This document shows positions 34,650-43,138 of a stretch of 64,000 nucleotides of DNA, piece by piece (the stretch's first letter is position 1; each line of letters opens with the position of its first letter). The position numbers and the translations under genes were made by a program. Under the pieces are notes generated by a model. The model ran no database searches and had not been told where the DNA came from. It saw only the letters and a list, made by a program, of their open reading frames with translations. The stretch comes from Actinoplanes flavus (GTDB lineage Bacteria; Actinomycetota; Actinomycetes; Mycobacteriales; Micromonosporaceae): contig NZ_JAGFNS010000023.1 of assembly GCF_017592555.1 (NCBI RefSeq), forward strand, positions 81,188 to 145,187, written 5' to 3'.

Positions 34650-34681
34650 GAACGCCACCGGCGGTCACGCCGGTGGCGTTC
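34650..34681. terminator. Bidirectional hairpin
   Basis: Perfect 14-base arms GAACGCCACCGGCG and CGCCGGTGGCGTTC around GTCA. It separates the sigma operon from the convergent nitroreductase-hemerythrin gene, whose stop is at 34689. Confidence 0.85.
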
Positions 34682-34688
34682 ACACGCG

Positions 34689-35519
34689 TCAAACCCCGTC
34701 GAGCACCGGAATCAGCACCTGCTCCTCATGATCCAGATGCTTCTCCAGATCCAACGTCAGCGCATCCACCACCACGACCAGCGCCTCCCGCGACAACCCC
34801 GGATCCGCCAGCGCCGACCGCAACCGCTCCAACAGCCCGGCCACCACCTCATGCTCGTCCCGCAACCGCGCGATCGCCGGCCCCAACTCCGGCGACGCCT
34901 GCTCCAGCCCCGGAAACAACCCCTCGTCCTCACGCACGTGATGACCGTGCAGATTCGCACACAGCGTCAGACAGTTCACCCGCAACTGAGCACCCAGCAC
35001 CGCACCCGAACCCGCCACCTCCGCCCGGATCACCGCCAGCTCCCGGCGAAACGCGTCATGCACCACCCGCAACGCCTCACCCGGCGACGACGCGTTGAAC
35101 CCCGGCGGCCCCGGAATCGCCGCCAGCGCCACCACCGGCAGCTTGCGCCCCGACTGCCGCTCATAGTCGGCCCAGCCCCGCTCCTGCTCGACCGCACGAG
35201 CGAACACCTCGTCCCGCTCCGCACCGGACAGCACCGTCGCGGTCGCCCGGTAGGAGAACGCCCCGTCCTCGACGGTGACGACCGGATCGGCCAGCAGATT
35301 GTGCACCCACGCCGGGTGACGGGGCGATCCGCCCGCCGACCCGATGACCAGGATCCGCTCACCGTCGGGCAGATACCCCAGCGGTACGGTGTGCCGGCGC
35401 CCGCTGCGAGCCCCGGTCGTGGTCAGCAGAATCAGGCGGGCGCCCTCGAACATGCCGCCGACGCGGCCGTTGTTGCTCCGAAACTCATCGATGATCGCAG
35501 TGTTGAAATCGTTCGGCAT
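34689..35519 (-). CDS. F420-type nitroreductase fused to a hemerythrin domain
   Basis: A 276-residue fusion. Residues 1-135 match the deazaflavin-dependent nitroreductase (Ddn) family, with LILLTTTGARSGRRHTVPLGY and GGSPRHPAWVHNLLADP, which bind F420. From about residue 145 a four-helix hemerythrin HHE domain follows, with iron ligands in LHGHHVREDEGLFP, RLRDEHEVV and HLDHEEQVLIP. It probably couples F420H2 chemistry with oxygen or iron sensing. The start is an ATG at 35519. An upstream dyad motif lies at 35736-35773. Confidence 0.9.
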   Translation of the reverse strand: MPNDFNTAIIDEFRSNNGRVGGMFEGARLILLTTTGARSGRRHTVPLGYLPDGERILVIGSAGGSPRHPAWVHNLLADPVVTVEDGAFSYRATATVLSGAERDEVFARAVEQERGWADYERQSGRKLPVVALAAIPGPPGFNASSPGEALRVVHDAFRRELAVIRAEVAGSGAVLGAQLRVNCLTLCANLHGHHVREDEGLFPGLEQASPELGPAIARLRDEHEVVAGLLERLRSALADPGLSREALVVVVDALTLDLEKHLDHEEQVLIPVLDGV

Positions 35520-35980
35520 TATCCGCTTTCAAGAGTCGTGACCTGCAGGAACCGTAGGTACACGACACAGCGGCGGAGCACGGGCGGCAACAGGCGACCG
35601 TGGCGGCCGCCCGGCGCTCACGCGTCAGCCGGGTGCCCCACTCGGTAATGGCCCAAGGCCGACCCGGCAGTCACGACGCCCACCCTAACCGATCCCTCGG
35701 GTTGTCGGCGAAGCCGTCCTTTGTGTTTTGGATCAGGTGCGGCTTGCCGCACTATTCCTAAGGCATCCTAGGATGCAACTGGTCTTGTCCCCATCCACGC
35801 CAGAGCCCGAAACTCGCGAGCGCAGCCAGTCGGTTGACGGCGTACCACGGCCTGGCCGTCTGTCCGTGTCAGTGACGTTCGCCCGTTGTCACTCGATCAG
35901 GTCCCAGGCGAGCTTCTTGCCACCGAACCACGCCCGTGTTTGCCTGCGCCAAGCGTGTGTACTGACCGAGCCGCAATCGG
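35520..35980. other. Intergenic region with dyad motif copy A
   Basis: No gene is supported here. The region contains the dyad at 35736-35773. Base composition is less GC-rich than flanking genes. Promoters for the leftward fusion gene are expected near 35525-35560. Confidence 0.4.
35736..35773. repeat. Dyad motif copy A: GGTGCGGCTTGCCGCACT-N12-TCCTAGGA
   Basis: An 18-base element with a GTGCGGC/GCCGCAC hairpin, then 12 bases, then TCCTAGGA inside the palindrome GCATCCTAGGATGC (35764-35777). A second copy with the same spacing is at 38610-38647. It looks like a paired operator or a small mobile or regulatory module. Confidence 0.6.
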
Positions 35981-36867
35981 TCACCGTTCGAACAGGTCGT
36001 CCGGTTCGCTTACCCAGGCGGAGAAGACCGGCACCCCGTGCCACGGTCCGGGCTTGGCCGCACCGTTGATTTCGGACGTTTGTGAGGCTACGGCCGCCAC
36101 GGCGTACGGATGGGCGAAGCGCAGCTCGGCCTCACGCGCGAGCAACGGGCCAAGTCCGCCGGCCTTGTAGGACGCCATGGTGGTCAGCGCGGCGGCCTCG
36201 AAACCGTACTGCCCGTACCGGGCCACCGCCGTCTGCCGCGCCTGATGTGCGAGGTCGTCGACACCGAGCAGGCCCGCGAGGACCTCCGCCGCGGCGGAGA
36301 AACCCGGTCCCGTCACGGACAGGTCGTGCGTGGAGTTCGCCGACCAGCAAGGCAGCACCGCGGAGTAGCGCTCGGTGGCGCCGTTTACCTCGGTCTCCCG
36401 GATGGTCCACAACGGCGTCTCACCGAGCGGCAATTTGTATAACGAGACCTGGCTTTTCGGCCGCCGGTCCGAGACACAGGCAGGAGCGATCTCGTACGCC
36501 GCGGCCAGCACCCGGGCGGGATCAACGCCGGGCGCCGCGGCCAGCACCCGGGCGGGATCAACGCCGGGCGCCGCGGCCACCGACACCACCTGAAGCTCGT
36601 CCCCGCCAGCCGCCTGGTCGTGGTACCGGTCGGGGTCCTCGGCGGGGACACCGGACGCCACGTGCACGATGATCTCACCGGCGTGTTCCGACCGGGCGAT
36701 GAACATCCGATGGCCCTTCTGCGGTGTCCGCAGCACCTGGCTCAGCCGGGACGCCCACGGCGTGTCCCGGCCGAGATCCACCGCCGGGGGGAGGCCACAT
36801 GGTGCTCCGCCCCGGTGGCCCGGTGAAGCCGCCCCGCGTACCGCCCCAGCGCCGAGGTCCACTCCAT
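35981..36867 (-). pseudogene. Hypothetical protein gene with a frameshift in a C6 tract
   Basis: A GGAGGG site and an ATG at 36867 open a frame MEWTSALGRYAGRLHRATGA that ends early. A second frame (AVDLGRDTPWASRLSQVLRT, then HRMFIARSEHAGEIIVHVA) continues to the stop at 35981. The join falls at a C6 run (G6 on the plus strand at 36786-36791). One added base would give a single protein of about 295 residues. Either the gene is broken, or the base is a sequence error, or frameshifting occurs. A 12-residue tandem duplication (APGVDPARVLAA twice) lies inside. I do not recognise the family. Confidence 0.6.
36498..36569. repeat. Tandem 36-bp duplication inside the frameshifted gene
   Basis: Two identical 36-base units at 36498-36533 and 36534-36569 encode a repeated 12-residue block. 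It keeps the reading frame, so it is a recent slippage or unequal-exchange event. Confidence 0.85.
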
Positions 36868-37060
36868 CGCCACATCCCTCCGTCGAATGTGGCTCCACCC
36901 TCGCAGGCGGGTTGAAGAGCCGCCCCGGCATGGTTCTTGGCACCTTCGCGGCCTTGCCCAGCCGCAAGACCAGACGTCAGAAGGCTTGACGCCGACCCGC
37001 AGAGCCGCAACGACTCACTCGATGGTGAGGTCGACGCTCGGGCTATCGCTCACCGAAACG

Positions 37061-37100
37061 CCGAACGGCGGCCCGCTGAACCAGTCGGGTCGCCGTTCGG
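37061..37100 (-). terminator. Hairpin terminator of the cold-shock gene
   Basis: Ten-base arms CCGAACGGCG and CGCCGTTCGG, extended by four more pairs, lie 10 bases after the stop of the cold-shock gene. Confidence 0.75.
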
Positions 37101-37110
37101 GTGAATGCGA

Positions 37111-37314
37111 TCAGAGCGGGCGGATGTTCTCCGCCTGCGGGCCCTTCTGGCCCTGGGTGATGTCGAACTCCACCCGCTGGTTCTCCTCGAGGCTACGGAA
37201 GCCGCTCGATGCGATGGCGGAGAAGTGGGCGAAGACGTCGGGGCCGCCGCCGTCCTGGGCGATGAAGCCGAAGCCCTTGTCGCTGTTGAACCACTTCACG
37301 GTGCCTGTAGTCAT
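37111..37314 (-). CDS. Cold-shock protein (CspA family)
   Basis: Sixty-seven residues starting MTTGTVKWFNSDKGFGFIAQ, with GAAGGAG six bases ahead of the ATG. RNP1 (KGFGFI) and RNP2 (DVFAHFSAI) mark the single-stranded nucleic-acid-binding beta barrel. It acts as an RNA chaperone in the cytoplasm. A long leader with a terminator-like hairpin at 37408-37446 precedes it, so attenuation or temperature-dependent folding is possible. A MerR-like gene on the same strand lies 298 bases upstream. Confidence 0.95.
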   Translation of the reverse strand: MTTGTVKWFNSDKGFGFIAQDGGGPDVFAHFSAIASSGFRSLEENQRVEFDITQGQKGPQAENIRPL

Positions 37315-37407
37315 GTCTACTCCTTCGCAGGCTGGTGGAGACCACGGAATGCGGACTCCTACGCCGCCGCGTTGATCGCCCGCGTCGAACCGACACGACA
37401 AACGAAA

Positions 37408-37446
37408 AGCGCCTGGAGAGGGGTTTCAGATAACCCATCAGGCGCT
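37408..37446 (-). promoter_or_regulatory. Leader hairpin upstream of the cold-shock gene
   Basis: Arms AGCGCCTG (37408-37415) and CAGGCGCT (37439-37446) on the plus strand. Read on the minus strand, the hairpin is followed by TTTTCGTTT. It sits 94 bases before the start codon, so it could be an attenuator or a cold-responsive leader element. Confidence 0.5.
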
Positions 37447-37612
37447 GAAAACGTCTACGGAAATCAAAACTGCAACACCGGGGAGCCTAGCACAGAACGG
37501 ACAACATGCTCGGCCTCCCTGTGCGGGCCCTTGCCCGCGCGGCATCCGCACGTTGTTCCGGGCGCGGCAGACGGTCCTTCTCGTGGTGGAGAAGGACCGT
37601 GCGGCGTTGGGG

Positions 37613-37933
37613 TCAGGCGGCGCCGCTCTGCTGGCGGCACTGGTGCTCGCGGTTATGCTGAAGGGCTTCTTCCAGCTGGTCTTCGAGGATGATGATCCGG
37701 CAGGCGGCTTCCAGGGCGGTGCCGTGGTCGACCATCTCCCGGGCTCGGGCTGCCAAGCGCAACTGGTAGCGGGAGTAGCGGCGGTGCCCGCCGGCGGACC
37801 GGAACGGGATGATCAGTTTCGCCTCGTCGAGGCGGCGCAGGAAGTCCTGCGAGGCGCCCACGATCTCGGCGGCGCGGCCCATGGTGTAGGCGGGGTAGTC
37901 GTCGTCGTTGAGCATGTCATCGGATTGGGCCAT
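37613..37933 (-). CDS. Small MerR-family regulator
   Basis: A 106-residue protein from the ATG at 37933, with GAAGGA close ahead; an ATG at 37948 would add five residues. The MerR winged helix is YTMGRAAEIVGASQDFLRRLDEAKLIIPFRSAGGHRRYSRYQL, followed by a coiled coil (ILEDQLEEALQHNREHQ). No C-terminal effector domain or Cys site is present, so it resembles the short HspR-like group. It lies upstream of the cold-shock gene and may act in stress control. Confidence 0.85.
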   Translation of the reverse strand: MAQSDDMLNDDDYPAYTMGRAAEIVGASQDFLRRLDEAKLIIPFRSAGGHRRYSRYQLRLAARAREMVDHGTALEAACRIIILEDQLEEALQHNREHQCRQQSGAA

Positions 37934-37954
37934 ACATTCCTTCTTCATGAACGA

Positions 37955-37983
37955 GGGCCCCGGCGCGTGCTGCGCCGGGGCCC
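37955..37983. promoter_or_regulatory. Strong hairpin in the leader region of the MerR gene
   Basis: Perfect 12-base arms GGGCCCCGGCGC and GCGCCGGGGCCC with a five-base loop, ending seven bases before the upstream ATG. No gene ends here, so it is either a relict terminator or a leader structure that limits translation. Confidence 0.55.
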
Positions 37984-38511
37984 AGGGTTACGGGTTGAAT
38001 ACACCATCTACCGACAGGTTCGTCGGGTTTTCGTTTCCGCACCCTGCCGCTATCAGCAGGCGGTGCGAGGATCGCATAAGCGTGACCGGAGACCACCTCA
38101 CATTCAAAGTGACAACGGTGTCCACCTCAGAACGGCAACTACGTCCTGACGGCGGGCGATCCAACGGCGTCAAACCCTCCCTTTCCTCTACTTTCCATAC
38201 CTACGTGCTATCCGTCGATGTCGGAGCCCCACGCGACTTCATGGCCCCGCACATGTGCGGCGGATCCCTTGCTGCATCAAGCGGAGCCCTAGCCTGCACC
38301 GGCCCCCGCCTGCGGTTGCCCTGACCTGGAATTACGTCAAGGTCTTGTCGTGCACGTGCCGTGTTGCATGCGGTGATGTGGTCCCACCGCGGTAACCGAG
38401 CGAGCCACGAGACCTTCCGGGCCCTGCTTCGACGCTCGGCCTGTTACGTCAGCGTCTTTATCCGATCTCCGTCGTCAACGACGCTTACATTAGTCAGCCC
38501 CACCGAGAATG

Positions 38512-38531
38512 TCTAGTCTCCAGAGACCAGA
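38512..38531. promoter_or_regulatory. Imperfect palindrome TCTAGTCTC-CA-GAGACCAGA
   Basis: Nine-base arms with one mismatch around two central bases, of a size bound by GntR- or TetR-type dimers. It lies about 80 bases before dyad copy B. Confidence 0.4.
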
Positions 38532-38609
38532 TTTTCTAGGCGGCTAATCGCGGCTTCCCACGCGAGACGCTGGGTCGTCATCTTCTCGTCGGCGCAGCCG
38601 GCTGACGAT

Positions 38610-38647
38610 GGTGCGGCTTGCCGCACTCCCTCTAGCGCGTCCTAGGA
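38610..38647. repeat. Dyad motif copy B
   Basis: Identical to copy A in the 18-base block and in TCCTAGGA, with the same 12-base spacing but a partly different spacer sequence. Conservation of spacing over 2.9 kb argues for a functional bipartite element rather than chance. Confidence 0.6.
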
Positions 38648-38824
38648 AGATAGGCTGACGCCTGTCTCCTGGGCTTGTCGGCGCGATGAGCCGACGGCTA
38701 GGGCTTCCCCGGCATCAGCGGTGTCGACGCCATTCTCGACGCGGTCGGTAAACCGGTCCTGCCGTCCAGCCTCGACCGGCTCGCGCCGCACCCACGGGGA
38801 CCTGGGCGCCGGTTCACCGGCACT

Positions 38825-38859
38825 GGCCCTTGAGGAGCATCGGAACGGAAAGTAGCGCT
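38825..38859. repeat. Left terminal inverted repeat
   Basis: Starts GGCCCTTGAGGAGCATCGG and ends AGTAGCGCT. It matches the complement of 43104-43138 at 34 of 35 positions. TGATCTTGG after a short gap (38864-38872) is also shared. Confidence 0.9.
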
Positions 38860-38872
38860 GGGGTGATCTTGG

Positions 38873-39230
38873 ATGTGGCCCGGACGGGTGTACTGACGCC
38901 GGCGACGAGTAGTCGGCCAGCGCAACGCGGGGCCGGTGCGGGGCCGGAGGGATCTGCCCTTGCCCGCCACGCCACATCCGGAGGTTCCTCGGTCGATTCT
39001 GACGAGGGTCCGGGTGTGTGGCGCATTTTGTAGGTTCTGCTAGCTGATCTTGGGGTGCCGGTTAGCGTTTGCCGGTGGGTGCACGGTGATCTTCTCGGCG
39101 CCACACATTGTTGCGGCGCGGCCCTCTGCGGTGCAGAGAGTCCTGCGGGGCCGCGCCCGCCTCTTCTTCCCTGTGCGCGGCTGCCTCGCCTGGTGCTGGG
39201 CTGCGCCTGTCACCGAAAGTGGGCTTTCGT
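38873..39230 (+). other. Leader region of the transposon-borne metalloprotease
   Basis: No gene is seen. It contains a long hairpin near 39115-39158 (GCGCGGCCC pairing with GGGCCGCGC around an inner TCTGC/GCAGA loop). It also contains a small hairpin CGAAAG-TGGG-CTTTCG at 39214-39229 directly before the start codon, with the only purine-rich site in its loop. Confidence 0.5.
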
Positions 39231-42200
39231 ATGGTCAGCAGCGTGCGATGGCGGCTGTTGTCAGCCGCCGTGCTGGCGGTCGTCCTGGCCGTCGGGTACA
39301 CCGGGGTCGCGGTGTCGCCGGCACACGCGGCGCAAACACCGATGATCCCGGCGACGGTCGTTCGGATCATCATCGATGACACCACCGGTACGCCGAAGTC
39401 CCAGACGCAGACGGCTCTGCAGCTCGGCTTTCTCACCGTCGTAGTGGACGACGACGAGATCGCTGCCCTGCCACCCGAGACGAAGATCAAGGTCACGGTG
39501 CCGGGTGCCTCAACGCCCGAGCAGGCTGTCAGGGTTTTGGAAGATGATCCTGGCGCGATCACCGAGTTCGTGGTGGTGGCGAAGCCGGGGCCGTCGATCG
39601 GGACGCACGGCGCCGTGGTGCACAACGTCACTCTGATCCCGTTCACTTGGGAAGGCGCGGGCCCGGTCGAGAACGAAGCGGTGTTCAAGGCCAACACTAC
39701 CGAGGCGCTGAACAGATGGGCCGGCCTGAGCCGCGGGATGATCACGCCCGGGACCGTCACGCTGCTGGACACGGTCGTCACCGCGAAGCCGACGCCCTGC
39801 CACGCGGGCAACTACGCCAATGTCGTGAAGACCGCGCTCGGCCGGGGTCCGACCGATCCGACCGACCACTGGATCTATGCCCCGAGCGAGGACATGGGCT
39901 GCTGGTGGAACGGGATGGCGCTGAGCAAGAACGAGATCGCTATGGGAACCATGACGTTGCCTCCGCAGCCGATCGCGCATGAGCTTGGGCACAACTTCGG
40001 ACTCGGCCACGCGGACACCGAACCGTGCACGCCCGGGTGCTCGCAGAGCACGTATGGCAACTCGACCCAGGTCATGGCTTCCGGGTTCGAGCCGCTGAAC
40101 GCCGCACACGCCACGATCCTCGGCGCGTTCACCGACGCCGACACACCCCTGGTCACCGGCCCGGGCACGTACGCGGTCAAGGCGATCCACGAGGACTCCG
40201 GTGTGCGCGGTCTCCGGTTGCGTGCGGCGACCGGCAAGGACTACTTCGTCGAGTACACCCCCGCACCGGTGGAATCGCACTCGGACCCGTACTGGTGGGG
40301 CGGACTCCGGATCAACCGGAAGGACGCCACGACGGCCGTGCAACTGGACATGACCCCCGGCTGGGCGAAGAACCAGTGGGCGGTACAGCCGGCACTGCTG
40401 ACCGGCAACACGTACACCGTGCCCGACACGGGTCTGACCGTGCATCTCGCTTCCGCCGACGGCACCACCGCCAACGTGATCGTCGCGGACGCCACGGCCG
40501 ACACCCAGGCTCCGGCCGCGCCGGCCGACGTGGCCATTCCCGGGTCGAGCACCGGCAGAACGGACACCCCGACGTTCACGGTGGCGTGGACCCCGGCCGA
40601 GTCGGCGCAGGACGACGAGGTGGTCGGCTACCGGGTGACCGTGCGCAGCGAGACCGGCCCGCAGTGGGTGGCCAGCGCCCCCGCCGACGAGAGCTCGGCC
40701 TCGGTCACACTGCCGACCGCGCAGGGGTGGTGGCCGACCGGCCCGATGACGATCAGGGTGCAGGCCTTGGACGCGGCCGGGAACGCCAGTGACGAGGCCC
40801 GGCTCGACAGCGGCTACCAGGCCGACCCCAGCCCGGACGCGCAGGCACCGGCCCCGCCGACCGACGTGACCGTGCCGGGTTCGACCGGGACCTGGATCAC
40901 CAAGTCGTTCCAGGTGACCTGGACCCCGGCGCCGAGCGCGCAGGACGACGACGTGATCGAATACCGGGCGACGGCCCGCACCGGCGACGGCGCCCAGGTC
41001 GGGGTCATCACCACCGGTGACCAGACCTCGACCGGCACGATGACCCTGCCGGTCAGCAGCGGCACCGAAGGACCGGTGACGATCGCCGTGCAGGCGGTCG
41101 ACCCGGCCGGTAACGCCAGCACCGAGGCGACCCTCGAGCGCACCTACGACATGTCACCGCCCGGCGACGTGCAGATCACCTACCCGGTGTACGGCAACAA
41201 ACCGCTGTTCACCGGCCCCGAGTACGAGGTGAAATGGCAGACCCCGCCCGAGGCCGGCTCCGGCCTGGACCACTACGAGGTCTACATCGACGGCAAAACG
41301 GCCAAAAACGACATTCCTGCCGACGCGAACTCGGTGATGATGCCGAACGACCTGCCCAGCGGGGAGCACTACGCCTCCGTCGTGGCCCACGACAAGGCCG
41401 GCAACAAGAGCTCCGCCACCAAGATCAAGGTGTGGTTCGACACCGTGCAGGACCCGAAGGCCGGCACCAACCGCGCCCTGAACCAGCCGGTCACCGTCTC
41501 CTCCATCCATTCGGACAGCTACGCCGGCGCGAAGGCGGTCGACGGCAACGCCGCCACCCGATGGGCCTCACTGAAGACCGACCCCACCTGGATCCAGATC
41601 GACCTCGGCAAGACCGTCTCCATCGGCCGGGTCATCCTGAACTGGGAGACCGCCTACGCCAAGGCCTACCAGCTGCAGACCTCCGACGACGGCAGCACCT
41701 GGACCGACATCCACAGCACCACCACCGGTGACGGCAAAATCGACGACATCGCCGACCTCAACGGCCGCGGCCGCTACGTACGCATGTACGGCACCGCCCG
41801 CGGCACCGGCTACGGGTACTCCCTGTGGGAGATGCAGGTCTACGCCAACCCGCAGGCCCCCGCCATGATCACTCCCGGCAGCGGGCAGACCGTGGACAGC
41901 AACGACGTGCGCCTGGGCTGGCTGCAGCCCGACGCGGACGCCGTCGCCTCCTACCGCCTCACGGTCGACGGCGACGAGGTCACACCCGGCCCGGCACCGG
42001 CCGACCGGGAATGGACGCTGAACCTGCCCGACGGCGAGCACACCATCCAACTGAGCGCCGTCAACCCGCTCGGATCCGCATCCACACCCGAGATCCCGAT
42101 CACCGTGGCCGCGGTGCCGCTGCCGCCAGCCTGGGCAGCCGGGACCGAGTACGAGGTCGGCGACAAAGTCAGCTACGACGGCATCACCTACGAATGCCAG

Positions 42201-42266
42201 CAAGCACACACCGCGCAGCAAGGATGGGAACCACCGAACTCCCTCACACTCTGGAACCGCCTCTGA
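39231..42266 (+). CDS. Secreted zinc metalloprotease with F5/8C and chitin-binding modules (paralogue 2)
   Basis: A 1011-residue protein from the ATG at 39231, which places the signal peptide first (VRWRLLSAAVLAVVLAVGY, cleavage near AHA). The zinc site HELGHNFGLGH is at 250-260, with paired Cys after it (EPCTPGCSQ). Ig-like domains follow from about 420, then one SGLDHYEVYIDG repeat. A coagulation-factor 5/8 C-type domain lies at about 745-873 (NRALNQPVTVSS), then another Ig-like domain, then a CBM5/12-like end (TEYEVGDKVSYDGITYECQQ). Paralogue 1 has extra repeats in place of the F5/8C domain. It is the passenger gene of the transposon. Confidence 0.88.
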   Translation: MVSSVRWRLLSAAVLAVVLAVGYTGVAVSPAHAAQTPMIPATVVRIIIDDTTGTPKSQTQTALQLGFLTVVVDDDEIAALPPETKIKVTVPGASTPEQAVRVLEDDPGAITEFVVVAKPGPSIGTHGAVVHNVTLIPFTWEGAGPVENEAVFKANTTEALNRWAGLSRGMITPGTVTLLDTVVTAKPTPCHAGNYANVVKTALGRGPTDPTDHWIYAPSEDMGCWWNGMALSKNEIAMGTMTLPPQPIAHELGHNFGLGHADTEPCTPGCSQSTYGNSTQVMASGFEPLNAAHATILGAFTDADTPLVTGPGTYAVKAIHEDSGVRGLRLRAATGKDYFVEYTPAPVESHSDPYWWGGLRINRKDATTAVQLDMTPGWAKNQWAVQPALLTGNTYTVPDTGLTVHLASADGTTANVIVADATADTQAPAAPADVAIPGSSTGRTDTPTFTVAWTPAESAQDDEVVGYRVTVRSETGPQWVASAPADESSASVTLPTAQGWWPTGPMTIRVQALDAAGNASDEARLDSGYQADPSPDAQAPAPPTDVTVPGSTGTWITKSFQVTWTPAPSAQDDDVIEYRATARTGDGAQVGVITTGDQTSTGTMTLPVSSGTEGPVTIAVQAVDPAGNASTEATLERTYDMSPPGDVQITYPVYGNKPLFTGPEYEVKWQTPPEAGSGLDHYEVYIDGKTAKNDIPADANSVMMPNDLPSGEHYASVVAHDKAGNKSSATKIKVWFDTVQDPKAGTNRALNQPVTVSSIHSDSYAGAKAVDGNAATRWASLKTDPTWIQIDLGKTVSIGRVILNWETAYAKAYQLQTSDDGSTWTDIHSTTTGDGKIDDIADLNGRGRYVRMYGTARGTGYGYSLWEMQVYANPQAPAMITPGSGQTVDSNDVRLGWLQPDADAVASYRLTVDGDEVTPGPAPADREWTLNLPDGEHTIQLSAVNPLGSASTPEIPITVAAVPLPPAWAAGTEYEVGDKVSYDGITYECQQAHTAQQGWEPPNSLTLWNRL

Positions 42267-42291
42267 ACAATCCGGCCCAGACAGCCCAGAC

Positions 42292-42331
42292 CCGGGGCGG
42301 GACCACGGCCACGGCCGCGGACCCGCCCCGG
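42292..42331 (+). terminator. Hairpin after the metalloprotease gene
   Basis: Ten-base arms CCGGGGCGGG (42292-42301) and CCCGCCCCGG (42322-42331) with a GC-rich loop, 26 bases after the stop codon. Confidence 0.65.
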
Positions 42332-42450
42332 CACACCGCAACTACGAAATCACCACGCATCCAAGCACCGGCCGACCGCGCCGCAGGCCAGCCCTGGCGG
42401 CCCGGCACCCCGCCGCCGACGCCACTGCCCGCCGACACCCCGGCGGCGGA

Positions 42451-43104
42451 CATCCGGATCGGATACGCCCGGTGCAGCACCCTGACCCAGGAACTCCCGT
42501 CACAGCTGACGCGTTCGCCGCACACGGCATCCCCCGCGACAAGATCTTCGCCGAGAAGATCTCCACCCGGATGCGGGTCCGGCCGCAGTTCGAAGCGGCG
42601 CTCACCCTGGCCCGACAGATCAAGGCCCACGCCGCGCACTGCCGGGTCATCCTCACCGTCAAAGAGATGAAACGCCTCGGCCGCGACGCCGCCGCCCGCC
42701 ACGGCAAACACGGCGGCCGGCCCCCGGTCATCACCGACGACATGCTGCACACCGTCCTACGCCGCCGCGCCGCCGGCGAGACCGTCGAACAGATCCAACC
42801 CGACCTGATCATCCCGACCGGCAAACGCAAAGGTCGCACCCCGAGCGTCGCCAGCATCTACCGAGCCTTGGCCGCGCACGAGAAAACCCAGGCGTACCCC
42901 GACGCCGTCGAACAGGCCCACGCCGAGCATGCACAGCACGCCGGCGACGACCTTCCACCGATCGTGCGCCCGCGGCCCGCCCGCGTGCTCGACCCGGTCG
43001 GCCCCGAGTTGGCCGCCAGAATCCAGGGCCGCCCCCTCGACCGGCTCACGCAACCGCTCGTCGTCCTCGCGCCGGGCCCGCATCGCCACCCAAGATCACC
43101 TTAA
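42451..43104 (+). pseudogene. Broken serine recombinase (TnpR-like resolvase)
   Basis: The N-terminus DIRIGYARCSTLTQEL contains the resolvase catalytic Ser. After about 42505 the reading continues one frame over as FAAHGIPRDKIFAEKISTRM, which fits loss of one base. At about 42690 the sequence jumps from MKRLGRDAA to RHGKHGGRPPVITDDMLHTV, so roughly 60-70 central residues are missing. The C-terminal HTH (TPSVASIYRALAAHE) remains. Its stop TAA overlaps the inner edge of the right inverted repeat, the usual place for a Tn3-family resolvase. It should be inactive. Confidence 0.82.
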
Positions 43105-43138
43105 GCGCTACTTTCCGTTCCGATGCTCTTCAAGGGCC
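43104..43138. repeat. Right terminal inverted repeat
   Basis: AGCGCTACTTTCCGTTCCG onward to TCAAGGGCC at 43138, the complement of the left repeat with one mismatch. It is preceded by CCAAGATCA (43090-43098), also shared with the left end, and followed directly by the target duplication GCACT. Confidence 0.9.

Larger units (their letters stand above)
37984..38819. other. Long intergenic region with dyads, no gene supported
   Basis: About 840 bases of below-average GC without a credible gene. It holds an imperfect palindrome at 38512-38531 and dyad copy B at 38610-38647. Before the transposon inserted, its right end lay directly upstream of the gene now at 43192, so these elements may have been that gene's control region. 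Confidence 0.45.
38825..43138. mobile_element. Tn3-like non-autonomous transposon carrying a metalloprotease gene
   Basis: A 4314-bp unit bounded by 35-bp terminal inverted repeats that differ at one position (38825-38859 and 43104-43138). Similarity extends to about 48 bp with a one-base indel. GCACT occurs directly outside both ends (38820-38824 and 43139-43143), a 5-bp target duplication as made by Tn3-family transposases. The repeats share CGGAACGGAAA and a TTAAG inner end with Tn3-type ends. Inside are a leader, the metalloprotease gene, a terminator and a broken resolvase. There is no transposase, so movement would need one in trans. Confidence 0.88.

Noticed and set aside
36498..36569. 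Tandem repeat considered as a CRISPR or integration site
   Set aside because: Only two adjoining units without spacers, and they keep a reading frame.
42451..43104. Active resolvase
   Set aside because: One-base frameshift and loss of the central region remove the catalytic core.
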